From Siniperca chuatsi (taxonomy: Eukaryota; Chordata; Actinopteri; Centrarchiformes; Sinipercidae), in NCBI RefSeq assembly GCF_020085105.1, contig NC_058064.1, positions 257,501-321,500 of the forward strand: a stretch of DNA of 64,000 bases, given 5' to 3'. The translations under genes and the position numbers were made by a program. Below the pieces are notes generated by a model. That model did not search any database. It was given only the letters and a program-made list of their open reading frames with translations, and was not told the DNA's origin. Position 1 is the stretch's first letter; each line of letters begins with the position of its first letter. Shown piece after piece: positions 1 to 11,714 of the stretch.

Positions 1-247
1 ACGTTCTCCGGCTCCAATTAACTAGCTTTCTTTTATTAATTCATTCACTTCACAATGTTAATGAAGGAACAGGAACAGCTGATATCAGTAACATATTTAA
101 TATCTTTACATTACAGATGTAACAATGATAAAACAACAGTTTGTTTGGAGAAGTCATCAGGAGCTTTGCTGAAAAAAGAAAGCGGAATAAATACAGTTAA
201 AATAAAGTAAAATTTGTAGAAAGTGTAAACAGTGATGCGTTTCTCAC

Positions 248-3200
248 CAGCAGAGCTCGTCCTTTAGTTTCTATAGGCAGCAGAAAGTTTCCTAGAGCGC
301 AGATCACACAGGCCACAGCGAATGGACTGAGAGCCTGAATCACCGACTGAGACATCAACACCTGAAGTACACACAGAGTAATGTCAAACATGGACAGCAG
401 AAACACCTGAAAACTCACTCGAGTGGTTCCTGGTCAGGACACTGAACCCACCTGAGCGATGAATGGAGCGATCATTCCTCCAATACGACTGAAAGACGTA
501 CAGAAGCCCATTCCCAGAGACCGAGCTGCAGTGGGATACACCTGAGAGACAAAAAACACCTGTTACTTGAGATCTGGATCAATAAAAACCTCTACTAAAA
601 CCAGCAGAGTCTGGACGTACCTCAGCAGTGTAAATATAAACCACATTAAAGTTCATGGAGACCAGAGACCGGAGCAGGAACAGCAACACTGTGAACCCAA
701 ACCTGGAGAGAAAAACAGGAACAGAAGGTCTTCATAAACCTACACACTGTTAGATTGGAGGACCTCATAAACCTGGACCCAGTTAGACTGAAGGGCCTCA
801 TATACCTGTACCCAGTCAGACTGAAGGGCCTCATATACCTGTACCCAGTCAGACTGAAGGACCTCATATACCTGTACCCAGTCAGACTGAAGGACCTCAT
901 ATACCTGTACCCAGTCAGACTGAAGGACCTCATATACCTGTACCCAGTCAGACTATAACGGCAGACTGAGATGAAGAGTCTCTGAAGTTCTTACATGGTG
1001 GTGCAGATGTTGAGCAACATGAACAAAAGGGCCGCCACCAGCTGCAGCACCGTCAGACTCATCTTCCGTCCCAACACGTTCAGCATACAAATGTTTACTG
1101 GTACCACTGGGAGGACAGAGGAGGAGAGGATCAGATCTGTGCCACACCAGAAAACTAAACTGTGAACTGCTCTGTTCTTACCACAAGTGGGGTAAAACAG
1201 TGAAGGTTGTCCTGATGGTGGCAGCAGAGTAAATGCATGTTGTTACCTAAATCTAAAAGGGTTAATCCTCTGTACGGTGGCCTGTTTAGGACATTAGACT
1301 CTCACTGTCAGCTGTGCTTTGAGGTGAATAATGTTAGCATGTTAGCAGTGTTAATATGCTTACAGAAAGCAGTGAAAGCAATTTAATGTGCTGACATTTG
1401 GCTAGCATGCTAACAGGTAGCTAGCATACCGACATGCTAACATGGTAACTATTGCTGTGTTAACACAGTAACAATACTATGGGATTAGACAAAATCTGAA
1501 ATAACTCCCTTGTTCACTCAGTCACTGCTCCCTCTAACAGACACTATAGTAAATGGAGATTTTGGACACTTTCTTATCATTTGTGTCACCGACACTGACA
1601 GCTATTGAGTTGCACAACTGTAATTTTCGCATCAGTAAGATGCGGAGCATTGCATTGTGGGATTGTTAGCAGAAAGTAGTGTACATGTTGTGCTCTACTT
1701 TTTTGTTCCATTGTGTAATTTTTGAGTGCTCTTTATAGTGGATACATTTACACACTCAGAATTCAGACACTAAAATGGCGGACAGTAAATGTAGCACACT
1801 ATATAGTAAATAAGGAGTGATTTCAGACACAGCCTAAGAGTCTACAGCCACGCTAGCAGCTCTGTGAGGCTGTACATAGGCTTGGGCCGATTGTCAATTT
1901 AATTGAGAAATGATGATGGATTGAATACATCGGCAACGCCATCCATGTACATGTACATACATAAATAAACCATTATTTGTTTCTTGCATGCAGCGTTTTA
2001 TTTTAATTCGTCTGTCTGTAGCCTACCATGTTGATGCGTCTTCTCCCTAGCAGCGTTACGGCTGCACAATTTACCAGGGTCAGGCAGAACAGATCACTCT
2101 GTTGTTACCTTCTGTTTAGACCTCAGTGGAACAAACTATAAGTCCATAAAGGCCTCATTAAACTAATTATATTTCGTATAATATTGAAAACATCTTGTTC
2201 GGCACAGTAGCCTACAACAGCATCTGTCAACTGCCTTTTTATTCAGCGCAACAACTGCACAATCACATTGCACAATTTACCAGGACAGGCAAGGAAAACA
2301 GATTGTATTGTTGTTACTATCTGTTTAAACCACAAAGCAACAAACTATAATTTCATTCAGGCCTCATTAACAGCTTATCAAAAATGTATGTAGGCATAGC
2401 TGTAATACTTGGCTAAAATAAACTACATTGTGAAACAACATTTAGAGTATCATGTAGATGGGAGATTAAATTTACTATTATTTAATAGTTGAATAAAATG
2501 TGAAATGTTTAAAAATTAATTAATTTTTTTTTTTTAAATACTCAGGAAATTGTACCGAGTTTGGTCAGTGGCTATTCATTAGTTTCTCTTGTGGGTGGGA
2601 TTCTGCTGGGGGAAATTTAAACTCATGACCTCAGTGTTTCTAAAATCCTGTAACTACAGTGCCAGTGTGTCTGAAAACTGATAAAGTGTTTAAATCTGTT
2701 AAACACAGCTCTTGATCTCAGTCCTGGACTTACGTGCGACCTCTCCCAGGCAGCTGATGAGCAGTGTCTGGTAGTCGTTGAATGCGAAGGGGATGCAGTA
2801 ACACAGTCCCTCCTCATGGCGGTGTTTGACCTGATGCTCTTGATCTGCGTCCGTCACACACAACAAGTTCTTCTCCAACAGCTCCGAACTGCTCAGCACT
2901 GAGCCATAGTACGCGAAGGACGCCACAAACCTAACAGATGAAAGACGCCACAGTCAGAAACACATCGACGGAAACCTTGGCCCGTATTTATCCGTATTAT
3001 ACCATAAGACCACTTCAAAATAAATAATATTAAGAGAGGTGCAGAGGTCTCATAAGTTCTAGAGTGATTGTACAATATATCATTGGTCATGTTACGGTGT
3101 ACCTCAACACTTGATTCTGGGTCCTATTCTTTTCTCTATTTAAATGCTTCCCCTTGGTCACATTATTAATAGACATAAAATATCTTCTCCTCTATGCAGA

Positions 3201-6023
3201 CGATACACTGTTCTATCTTCCTGTCAATCCTGCTGATACTAATCATCTAGTTGGCCTAGAAAATGTGTTGGATGTATTGTAATTTAATTTTCTCCAGTTT
3301 ACCAAGAAAAAGGCTGAGATAGTTCTAGTTGAAATTGATGAAAAAGTTGGCTTTATACCAATCAGTACCAAGCCATCTGCCAGGGTACTGGTTGGGAGTC
3401 ATTTTTTTTATAAAAATCTGAACTTCAAAACCAAGGACATTTTAGTCTTGTTTTCATCAGTTGCTTTCACTTCATCCCATCTTGATAACTGTAACTTCTA
3501 TATTCAGTACAACTTGCCCTAAATCAGTGCACTGCGGTGGCCTTTGGGTTTAAGGTGCCAATCATGAACCATAACTTGCCCGGTTCTCATCTGGACAGGG
3601 ACCTTTGTTGCATATTGTTCCACATTTCCCTCTCTACCAATTTCCTGTCATCTCTCCATTGTTGTTGTCTAATAAAGCACTAAGTCATCAGCAATGTAGA
3701 AGTGAGGAAGAAGTGTGACGTTACCATGAATACCAGAGCAGTAAAGACGTCCTCCTGAATGACGAACTGAGCAGAATCCTCCAACTGCCTCTCTCTTTCT
3801 GAAACACAAACAATAAGATTACATAACCTTACCTACATTATACTGAATTTATCAAGACAACAAGTAAACATGAAGGAAGTGTTGAGTTTAAAACAGGAAC
3901 AGATCAGAAAATAGGGAGGCTTCTTAATTAAATATAATCAAATATGCTTATAAAACATAAAGGCCTGTCTCTGACCTGTTTAAAAAAAAATAAAGACCTG
4001 GTTTTCTTTTAACTTAAGTTTAAAATTGAATAAAAGCTGCACAAACTACATTAAGGATTTACAGTGTGCTGTTTAACAGGCTGAATATGAAGGGTACAGG
4101 TTGAGCTTGTTTTTCAGGATTACTGAAGTCATTAGTCAACTTTTTGCGGACTCATAAGATCCTTTATTCACACTGAGTTAAAAAATTAGGCGTGACTGCT
4201 GATATTTAACCTCAGAGTGAACGTACCACAGCTGGCTCCACCAGTCGTCCTGGAGGAAGAGAAGCTCGGTTCATTTTAGCGATCTTTTCCAGAGTTTCAA
4301 CAGCAGCCTGAATATTTCCTGCTGACACGTTGTAACGAGCCGACTCAGGAATAAACTGGTCAATTAAAAGAGAGAAACAGACAGGAATCAGTTCAACCTG
4401 AAGAGACACAGACAGGACAAGAAATATTCTGCTTTAGCACTTACACTTAACCTGACACTTCAACTCCTTTCAGCACTTTTAATTCAACTGACACCTCAGC
4501 ATCAACTCAGCACTTAAACTCCCACCTCAACTTCACTCAGCAACTACACCTAAAACCAAACAACTTAATTCAGCACTTCTATTTCAACTGCCAATTCAAC
4601 TTATTTTGGTTGTTTTGTTTAAATTGCCAATTCAACAACTTTTAGTATTAACGGCCACTTCAAAGTCTTTCAGTCATTCTGTTTTAAGTGCCACTTCAAC
4701 TGCATTCAGTGCTTCAACTACTGGTAATATCTTAATAATCTTAATATCTTTTGATAACTACATCTTCAGCTGTTACGCCACATAAAGGACATTTCAAAAC
4801 TCAACATATTCAGATATTTAAACAGTTTTAAACTTCTGTCACACTTCAATTTCCAGAACATTTAGGCTTATTTAGCTGTTTCATGTGAGCTGTAAATGAA
4901 GAATGATGTTGCATTTCTCTGCTGTCGAACTGTAAATAGAAATAAAACTCAAAGACAATGCAATAAGATACTTAGATTACAAGGTGTCCTTTCTAAGCTA
5001 AACATTTTATTATGTACAGCCGTGAGGACAGACAGGTGAGAAGGAAGACTCACCTTGAAGAGGAAGATGAGGAAGACACTGGGGGTGACGGAGATCCGGA
5101 TCATCCACCTCCAGCCCAGAGAGGGAACCACCACCATCCCCAGTATGATGATCAGCATGGAGCCAATCATCCAGAAGATCTGATACAGAGACAGAGAGCA
5201 TGCTGGGAGATCTCAACTGATGACATCACACGTCAGACAGGGACTCAGGTGAGAGAACACCTGTGTAAACCTCAAACATTATCATTAACACGTCTTTACA
5301 GAACAAAGATCCTCACTGGACGACAGATGGAACACATTCATCTAATTTTATTAAAATAATAATTATGTCATTAATAAAAACACACAGATCTGAATTACTA
5401 TTTACATTAAACATTAATAACATTATTATTTCTAATCAGTACTTCATGCAGAGAAAGAGCTGTGAGTGAGTCAAGCATCCAGACGACATTTAGATCCATC
5501 CACAAAAATAAAAATCAATAAAAGTACCAATAAGTATAAATAAAATCCTGATCTGATCTGTGATACAAACGTGAAAACCAACCCCAAAAAGAGACTGAGT
5601 CAGTGAAGTGATTTAATCCATCTTAAATTCTATTAAAGCTGCCTGTGATTTCTACGATCGAACACTTTTCACGTCAGAAACACGGGAGCGACGTAAAGTC
5701 GACTCACAGTAGCCAGAGGCAGCAGGAACGCTCGATACTTCGCCGGGATGAACTCGGTCTTCAACACAAACCTGAAACAACAACAACAACCTGTTACTCA
5801 TAACGTGTGTGTTAATGTGTGTAAATCTGTGTGTGTGTGTGTGTGTTAATGTGTGTAAATCTGTGTGTGTGTGTGTGTGTGTGCGCACTGACCCCTGCGA
5901 CACCCCCGCCACCCCGCAGCCCACCATGCTGCGCAGGAAGATGAACCAACCGTACGAAGGAGCGAACGAGGTGAGCAGAGAGAAGTAGGCGCTCCACACA
6001 AAACCTCCAAACACCACCTGCTT

Positions 6024-6069
<46 letters not shown>

Positions 6070-9000
6070 AGTCGGTGGACAGACGCAGGTTAAATATGAT
6101 CTTCAGTGTAAATATAATATATTTATAACATGTAATATAAAACATATCATTATAATATTAAAGATGTTTCTGACCTTCCAGCGTCCGTATCTGTCCGCGA
6201 TGTATCCTCCCAATATTCCACAAACCATGAAACCAAGAAACACCATCTGAGACCAAAAACTGCAGTCAGTATCTAAGGTACTACAGTATCTATGGTACTA
6301 CAGTATCTAAGGTACTACAGTACAGTATCTAAGGTACTACAGTACAGTATCTATGGTACTACAGTACAGTATCTATGGTACTACAGTATCTATGGTACTA
6401 CAGTACAGTATCTAAGGTACTACAGTATCTATAGTACTACAGTACAGTATCTATGGTACTACAGTATCTAAGGTACTACAGTACAGTATCTAAGGTACTA
6501 CAGCATCTATGGTACTACAGTACAGTATCTATGGTACTACAGTATCTATGGTACTACAGTACAGTATGTATGGTACTACAGTACAGTATCTATGGTACTA
6601 CAGTACAGTATCTATGGTACTACAGTATCTATGGTACTACAGTATCTATGGTACTACAGTACAGTATCTATGGTACTACAGTATCTATGGTACTACAGTA
6701 TGTATGGTACTACAGTATCTAAGGTACTACAGTACAGTATCTATGGTACTACAGTATCTATGGTACTACAGTATCTATGGTACTACAGTACAGTATCTAT
6801 GGTACTACAGTATCTATGGTACTACAGTATCTATGGTACTACAGTACAGTATCTATAGTACTACAGTACAGTATCTATGGTACTACAGTATCTATAGTAC
6901 TACAGTATCTATGGTACTACAGTACAGTATCTATGGTACTACAGTATCTATAGTACTACAGTACAGTATCTATGGTACTACAGTACAGTATCTAAGGTAC
7001 TACAGTATCTATAGTACTACAGTACAGTATCTAAGGTACTACAGTACAGTATCTAAGGTACTACAGTACAGTATCTAAGGTACTACAGTATCTATGGTAC
7101 TACAGTATCTAAGGTACTACAGTATCTAAGGTACTACAGTATCTATGGTACTACAGTATCTAAGGTACTACAGTATCTAAGGTACTACAGTACAGTATCT
7201 AAGGTACTACAGTATCTATGGTACTACAGTATCTAAGGTACTACAGTATCTAAGGTACTACAGTACAGTATCTAAGGTACTACAGTATCTATGGTACTAC
7301 AGTATCTATGGTACTACAGTACAGTATCTATAGTACTACAGTACAGTATCTATGGTACTACAGTAACACAAACACAGTACTGTGCAGAGGAGCTTGGTGT
7401 ACTCAGCCCCTTGGACACTCGAGGTTTTCACAGGTGGACCCGGGTCACCAGGGTCGGACCTGTAAGTGACCTTCAGGGTCCAGATGAGTACGACTGAAAC
7501 CTTTTCTACGATAGAGCACTCCTGGACGAAGGAGGGACTACACCGCCTGATTCTGATTACTTTTGAAAACATAAACAGAATTTTGTGTAAAATACATTTT
7601 TTATTATTTTGTTATTAATTTAATCGTCTCGTGATCCCTCAGATTTATGTTGGGACCTCTCGGTGGGTCCTTGCCGCAGACTGTATATAAAGATGGACGA
7701 CACGTCAGCTCCCTAAAGGTGAAGCCAGAACAGCTGCATCGCCCCCTGGTGGCGGGCTACAGTACAGGTCATAAGCCCCGCCCCTCCATGTTAGCGGATG
7801 GGCCAAACTAAAAACTCAAAGTACGTCAAATACATTTTTCCCAAAGATGGTTTCTGTCAGTTCAGGTCGCTCTCATCACGCTGATGTTTGTTCAGGTGTT
7901 TTTCTGATAAGTTTGGTTCTAATTATTTATCTGATGCTATAAAAACAGGTTTCACGTCATGATTGACAGCTGAGCTCTGCTCGCAATTGAGTGGGTCGGG
8001 TGTGTGGGCGGGGCCTCGATACCACGGCTCCACCCCCGATCACTACTGCGCAGACTCTGGCTCCAAATGACATCACCAGCCAAGATGGCGGCTCCCGTAT
8101 CCGGATATTTGGGCTTCATTTAGTACAGCGGCAGGAAGTGGAGACACGTCGGCCATCTTTATTTACAGTCTGCGGTTCAGACACACATGTTGGGAACACA
8201 GCAGTACCACACGTCAGTACCGCAGTACCACACGTCAGTACCGCAGTACCACACGACAGTACCGTAGTACCACACGACAGTACCGCAGTACCACACGACA
8301 GTACCGCAGTACCACACGTCAGTACCGCAGTACCACACGACAGTACCGCAGTACCACACGTCAGTACCGCAGTACCACACGACAGTACCGTAGTACCACA
8401 CGACAGTACCGCAGTACCACACGACAGTACCGCAGTATCACACGACAGTACCGTAGTACCACACGACAGTACCGCAGTACCACACGACAGTACCGCAGTA
8501 CCACACGTCAGTACCGCAGTACCACACGACAGTACCGCAGTACCACGCGACAGTACCGCAGTATCACGCGACAGTACCGCGGTATCACACGACAGTACTG
8601 CGGTACCACACGACAGTACTGCAGTACTGTCGCAGTATCACATGACAGTACTGCAGTACTAGGCGACAGTACTGCAGTACCACACGACAGTACTGCAGTA
8701 CCAGACGACAGTACTGCAGTACCACACGACAGTACCGTAGTACCACACGACAGTACCGCAGTACCACACGACAGTACCGCAGTACCACACGACAGTACCG
8801 TAGTACCACACGACAGTACCGCAGTACCACACGACAGTACCGCAGTACCACACGACAGTACCGTAGTACCACACGACAGTACCGCAGTATCACACGACAG
8901 TACCGCAGTACCACACGACAGTACTGCAGTACTGTCGCAGTATCACATGACAGTACTGCAGTACTAGACGACAGTACTGCAGTACCACACGACAGTACTG

Positions 9001-9911
9001 CAGTACCAGACGACAGTACTGCAGTACCACACGTCAGTACTGCAGTACCACACGACAGTACTGCAGTACTGTCGCAGAACCAGACGACAGTACTGCAGTA
9101 CCACACGACAGTACTGCAGGAAAGTGCAGTACCACACGACAGTACTGCAGTACTGTCGCAGTATCACACGACAGTACTGCAGGAAAGTGCAGTACCAGGC
9201 GACAGTACTGCAGTACTGTCGCAGTATCCACACGACAGTACTGCAGGAAAGTGCAGTACCACACGACAGTACTGCAGTACTGTCGCAGTATCACACGACA
9301 GTACTGCAGGAAAGTGCAGTACCAGACGACAGTACTGCAGTACCACACAACAGTACTGCAGTACCACACGACAGTACTGCAGTACCACACGACAGTACTG
9401 CAGTACTAGACGACAGTACTGCAGTACTGTCGCAGTATCACACGACAGTAGTGAACTTTCTCTTGATTGTGATCTTTTGAAATGAAGCAATATCTTCAGT
9501 TTCAGCTCTGATTTATGTGAACTTTTCTAACGAGTCCTAATGAGAATTCTGATCAAATTATTCTGACATTTACAAGAAAGAAAATCAAAGATTAAGACTT
9601 CCTGTCTGACCCCTGGAGGGGTCGCGACCCACAGTTTGGGAAACACTCATCAGTTAACTGTAGAAGATATTTTCTGTTTTATTTCACAGTAACTGAATCT
9701 CTCCGACACCAAATGATTAATTTCTAAAAATATCAGCATTTTAATGGATAAGTTGTGACTCACTGTGGAGACGAGAGCGACCTGCCAGTCGTCCAGACGC
9801 CACTCGCATCGAATCTCAGGAGAAACTACAGCTAACAGCATGATCTCCATCGCCTCCACGATCTGCACGCACACACACACACACACAGACACAGACAGAC
9901 AGACACACACA

Positions 9912-9951
<40 letters not shown>

Positions 9952-11714
9952 GAAACATTTTCCTTTTCTGAAGAATTAAAACAAATGAAAAGATGTCGAA
10001 TGTTTGAGACACAAACGATCAGATTTAAAGACGGCGTGAGTTTCAGTGTCTCTGATCATCTGAATATTCTTCAGCAACAAACTTCAATAAATCTTTATTG
10101 AGTTTATGAATAAATCGTAGAAAAGGTTTCAGTCGTAGTCGTCTGGACGCTGTTTTCAGAATCAAGACGTTTCGGCTCCCATCCGGAAGTCATTCTCAAT
10201 TGTGAAAATGGTCTGAGAACTCAGACATTTAAGCTACTCTGTGTTGCTTAAGCCCCGCCCTCAGGGAGGAGTCTACCTGAGTACCTGCTGTTTACCTGCC
10301 TAGTTTCACCTGAAACTGACCTAATTGCTTCCATCTGGTTCGGGAACTCGAAAACAGCCAGGAAATTAGCAGACCACAGGAACCATCTCCGTTTCAATCT
10401 AAGATGCAGGCAATGGAAACTATCAGGTCAGTTTCAGGTGAAACTAGCTAATCAACAGCACTCAGGTAGACTCCTCCCTGAGGGCGGGGCTTAAGCAACA
10501 CAGAGTAGCTTAAAGGTCCCGGTCGATTTTTCACAATTGAGAATGACTTCCGGATGGGAGCCGAAACGTCTTGATTCTGAAAACAGTGTCCAGATGACTG
10601 CGACTGAAACCTTTTCTACGATGGAGCACTGCTGGACGAATGAGGGACGACACCGACTTTTTATGAATAAAACTGTGTTTCTGATGAACTCTATTTTATA
10701 TTTGACTGAAAAGATCAAACCAAAGGAAGTTGTGTGATTGTGTAAAAGTCCTTCAGTGTTTAGGTCTGATGGCACTTTATTTTGTAGGAACGTAACTTCT
10801 GTGTGTTCGCAGGAAGTTTTAACTGGTTTATCTTCATTTCCAGAAAAAGAAGAAGAAAGTGCAGTTCAGAAGCCTGCGAGCGTTCAGCAGAAACAGCTGA
10901 TCAGTGCGCGACTGCAGCAGCAGAAGCGTGTCTTACATTGGAGCTCCCCATGATGACGAACAGCAGGATGTGAAACCGGCCGAAGCCGATTGTTTCAACG
11001 GCTTCCTCGACAGTGAACGTCTCGTCGCCTGCTGCAGAAACACAGATTAAGCTTCGCGTTAGAACCAAACATCACGAAACAGCAACGGTCTGATTCAAAC
11101 GCAAAGAATACACATTGGATTTATTCTTATTGTTCTTATTATAAAGATGAAAATTATTAACGGTTTAGTTCGTTTCATGAGGTCTGCAAATTTCTTCCAT
11201 CAGGACAAAATTATTCTTTCTGATATCAAACCTTCAGATGAAAACGTGGCTTCGCTTTTTCACCTTCAGAAACTGAAATCCTGTTTTCTCTCAGGAAACG
11301 AGGCTGAAAACGGACGTTAAATCAGTTTGATGCTGCGACTCCAGGTTCAACATCTGGTCTCTGGCAGTCTGGCAGAGGACCCGAGCTTGAGGAGGACACG
11401 TTTCACCCCACGGGGGTTTTTATGCATCTGCCACCAGTTCAGCCAGGAAGAGACTTTATTACGCGTTTTATTTGAATCGTTTCAGGCCTGAAGATGAAAA
11501 ATAAATGTTTCACCTCCGACCCCTCAGATTCATCTCTGCAGGATTAGACGCCAGATTGTCCCTCCAGACTCTCTACAGTTTATTGATTATTGATTTCAGA
11601 CTCACCATTGTTGTTGTTCTCGCTGCCCTGCTGCTTGTCTGCAGGTTTCGCCTGCAGCTCCACCTCCTGCAGGTGGATGGCACTCACCAGCTGAGTCTTC
11701 ATACTGTCAGTCAT
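248..11714 (-). CDS. svopl: Synaptic vesicle 2-related protein-like transporter (SVOPL), 14 coding exons found
   Basis: Multi-pass membrane transporter of the major facilitator superfamily; the substrate is not known. Coding exons in transcript order: 11606-11714, 10937-11031, 9764-9862, 6175-6246, 5893-6017, 5708-5771, 5054-5179, 4227-4355, 3725-3798, 2734-2930, 995-1106, 621-702, 452-541, 248-361. Splice phases agree throughout and give about 496 codons, close to human SVOPL (about 492 aa). Visible marks are [14 protein letters not shown] in the first helix, the MFS loop motif [20 protein letters not shown], the PESAR motif after helix 6, and the C-terminal [10 protein letters not shown]. 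These match SVOPL better than SVOP. The start is the ATG at 11714, reading MTDSMKTQ, just after an acceptor, so a non-coding first exon must lie further right. The end is uncertain: after GRAL there is a good donor (GTGAGAA), and the last few residues should be in a short exon left of 248; reading through gives a TAA at 197. Confidence 0.93.
755..957. repeat. 33-bp minisatellite in svopl intron
   Basis: About six tandem copies of a 33-bp unit containing CATATACCTGTACCCAGTCA, with the leftmost copies diverged. The length is a multiple of three, so both strands stay open as short ORFs. It lies in the intron between the exons at 995-1106 and 621-702 and is not coding. Confidence 0.9.
1165..1450. 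repeat. Dispersed repeat copy followed by TTAGCATGCTAA-rich DNA
   Basis: Bases 1165-1325 resemble 22850-22990 and, inverted, 18655-18775; shared words include GTTGTTACCTAAATC and ATCCTCTGTAC. Bases 1330-1450 hold repeated TTAGCATG/GCTAAC words of the kind that also fill 40.99-42.7 kb. This is probably an old interspersed element of unknown class in an svopl intron. Confidence 0.6.
2050..2390 (+). repeat. Diverged direct duplication of about 130 bp
   Basis: Two blocks, about 2060-2170 and about 2255-2385, share the order CTGCACAA, TTTACCAGG, CAGGCA, GTTGTTAC, TCTGTTTA, AACAAACTATAA and GGCCTCATTAA. The unit is duplicated in direct orientation inside the 1.6 kb svopl intron. No coding capacity is seen. 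Confidence 0.55.
3100..3580 (+). mobile_element. Decayed LINE reverse-transcriptase fragment (CR1/L2-type)
   Basis: With frameshifts, the plus strand reads as a non-LTR reverse transcriptase core: [16 protein letters not shown], then [21 protein letters not shown], then a region resembling the usual KTEIIL and LGV.FD.LNF motifs. The YADD catalytic motif is visible near 3195-3210. Stops and shifts make it a dead fragment in an svopl intron, antisense to the gene. Confidence 0.75.
5830..5882. repeat. (TG)n microsatellite next to an svopl exon
   Basis: An interrupted (TG)n tract ends about 10 bases from the donor of the svopl exon at 5893-6017. Confidence 0.9.
6026..6068. repeat. (CA)n microsatellite next to an svopl exon
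   Basis: A (CA)n tract. On the gene strand it is (TG)n just upstream of the acceptor of exon 5893-6017, where a pyrimidine tract would be expected. Confidence 0.95.
6260..7366. repeat. 1.1-kb minisatellite, 17/22-bp units, core GTACTACAGTA
   Basis: Roughly 55-60 tandem units. The basic unit is GTACTACAGTATCTATG (17 bp). A second form carries a five-base duplication (ACAGT), making 22 bp. A third variable site reads ATGG, AAGG or ATAG. The two lengths alternate irregularly, giving a digital-like variant pattern. Apparent tyrosine/valine-rich ORFs are repeat artefacts. It lies in the svopl intron between exons 9764-9862 and 6175-6246. Confidence 0.97.
7480..7565 (+). repeat. Fragment of the 10.1-10.6 kb foldback repeat family
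   Basis: Contains ACTGAAACCTTTTCTACGAT followed by AGAGCACTCCTGGACGAA and GGAGGGACTACACCG. The same order occurs at about 10600-10655 and, inverted, at about 10120-10140. Confidence 0.6.
7672..8176. mobile_element. Non-autonomous element with inverted ends (about 505 bp)
   Basis: The left end CCGCAGACTGTATATAAAGA (about 7673) and the right end (about 8153-8175) are near-perfect reverse complements over about 23 bases. The interior has no ORF and includes CCAAGATGGCGGCTCCC-like sequence. Terminal inverted repeats plus a non-coding interior suggest a MITE-like DNA element; no target duplication was established. It sits between two minisatellites in one svopl intron. Confidence 0.6.
8190..9450. 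repeat. 1.25-kb minisatellite, 21-bp unit with a palindromic core
   Basis: About 55-60 copies of a 21-bp unit, GTACCACACGACAGTACCGC plus one base; the left half mostly carries CCG and the right half CTG. The right half also has inserts such as GGAAAGTGCAGTACC and CTGTCGCAGTATC. CAGTACTGCAGTACTG is a perfect 16-base palindrome repeated many times. The unit is a multiple of three, so all frames look open (STAVPHD on plus, WYCGTVV on minus); this is not evidence of coding. It lies in an svopl intron. Confidence 0.97.
9865..9952. repeat. (CA)n microsatellite beside svopl exon 3
   Basis: Interrupted (CA)n/(CAGA)n starting right at the acceptor of svopl exon 9764-9862. On the gene strand it is a TG-rich stretch ending in the TGCAG acceptor. 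Confidence 0.95.
10105..10640. mobile_element. Foldback element with arms of about 200 bp
   Basis: The left arm (about 10113-10330) and right arm (about 10425-10640) are inverted copies. GACGTTTCGGCTCCCATCCG on the left matches CGGATGGGAGCCGAAACGTC on the right, and GTTGCTTAAGCCCCGCCCTC on the left matches GAGGGCGGGGCTTAAGCAAC on the right. About 100 bp of loop separates them. No transposase is present. A fragment of the same family is at 7480-7565. The class is not recognised. It lies in svopl intron 2. Confidence 0.75.

Noticed and set aside
6453-9490. Many Tyr/Val- or Ser/Thr/His-rich ORFs
   Set aside because: They lie wholly in the 17/22-bp and 21-bp arrays inside an svopl intron.
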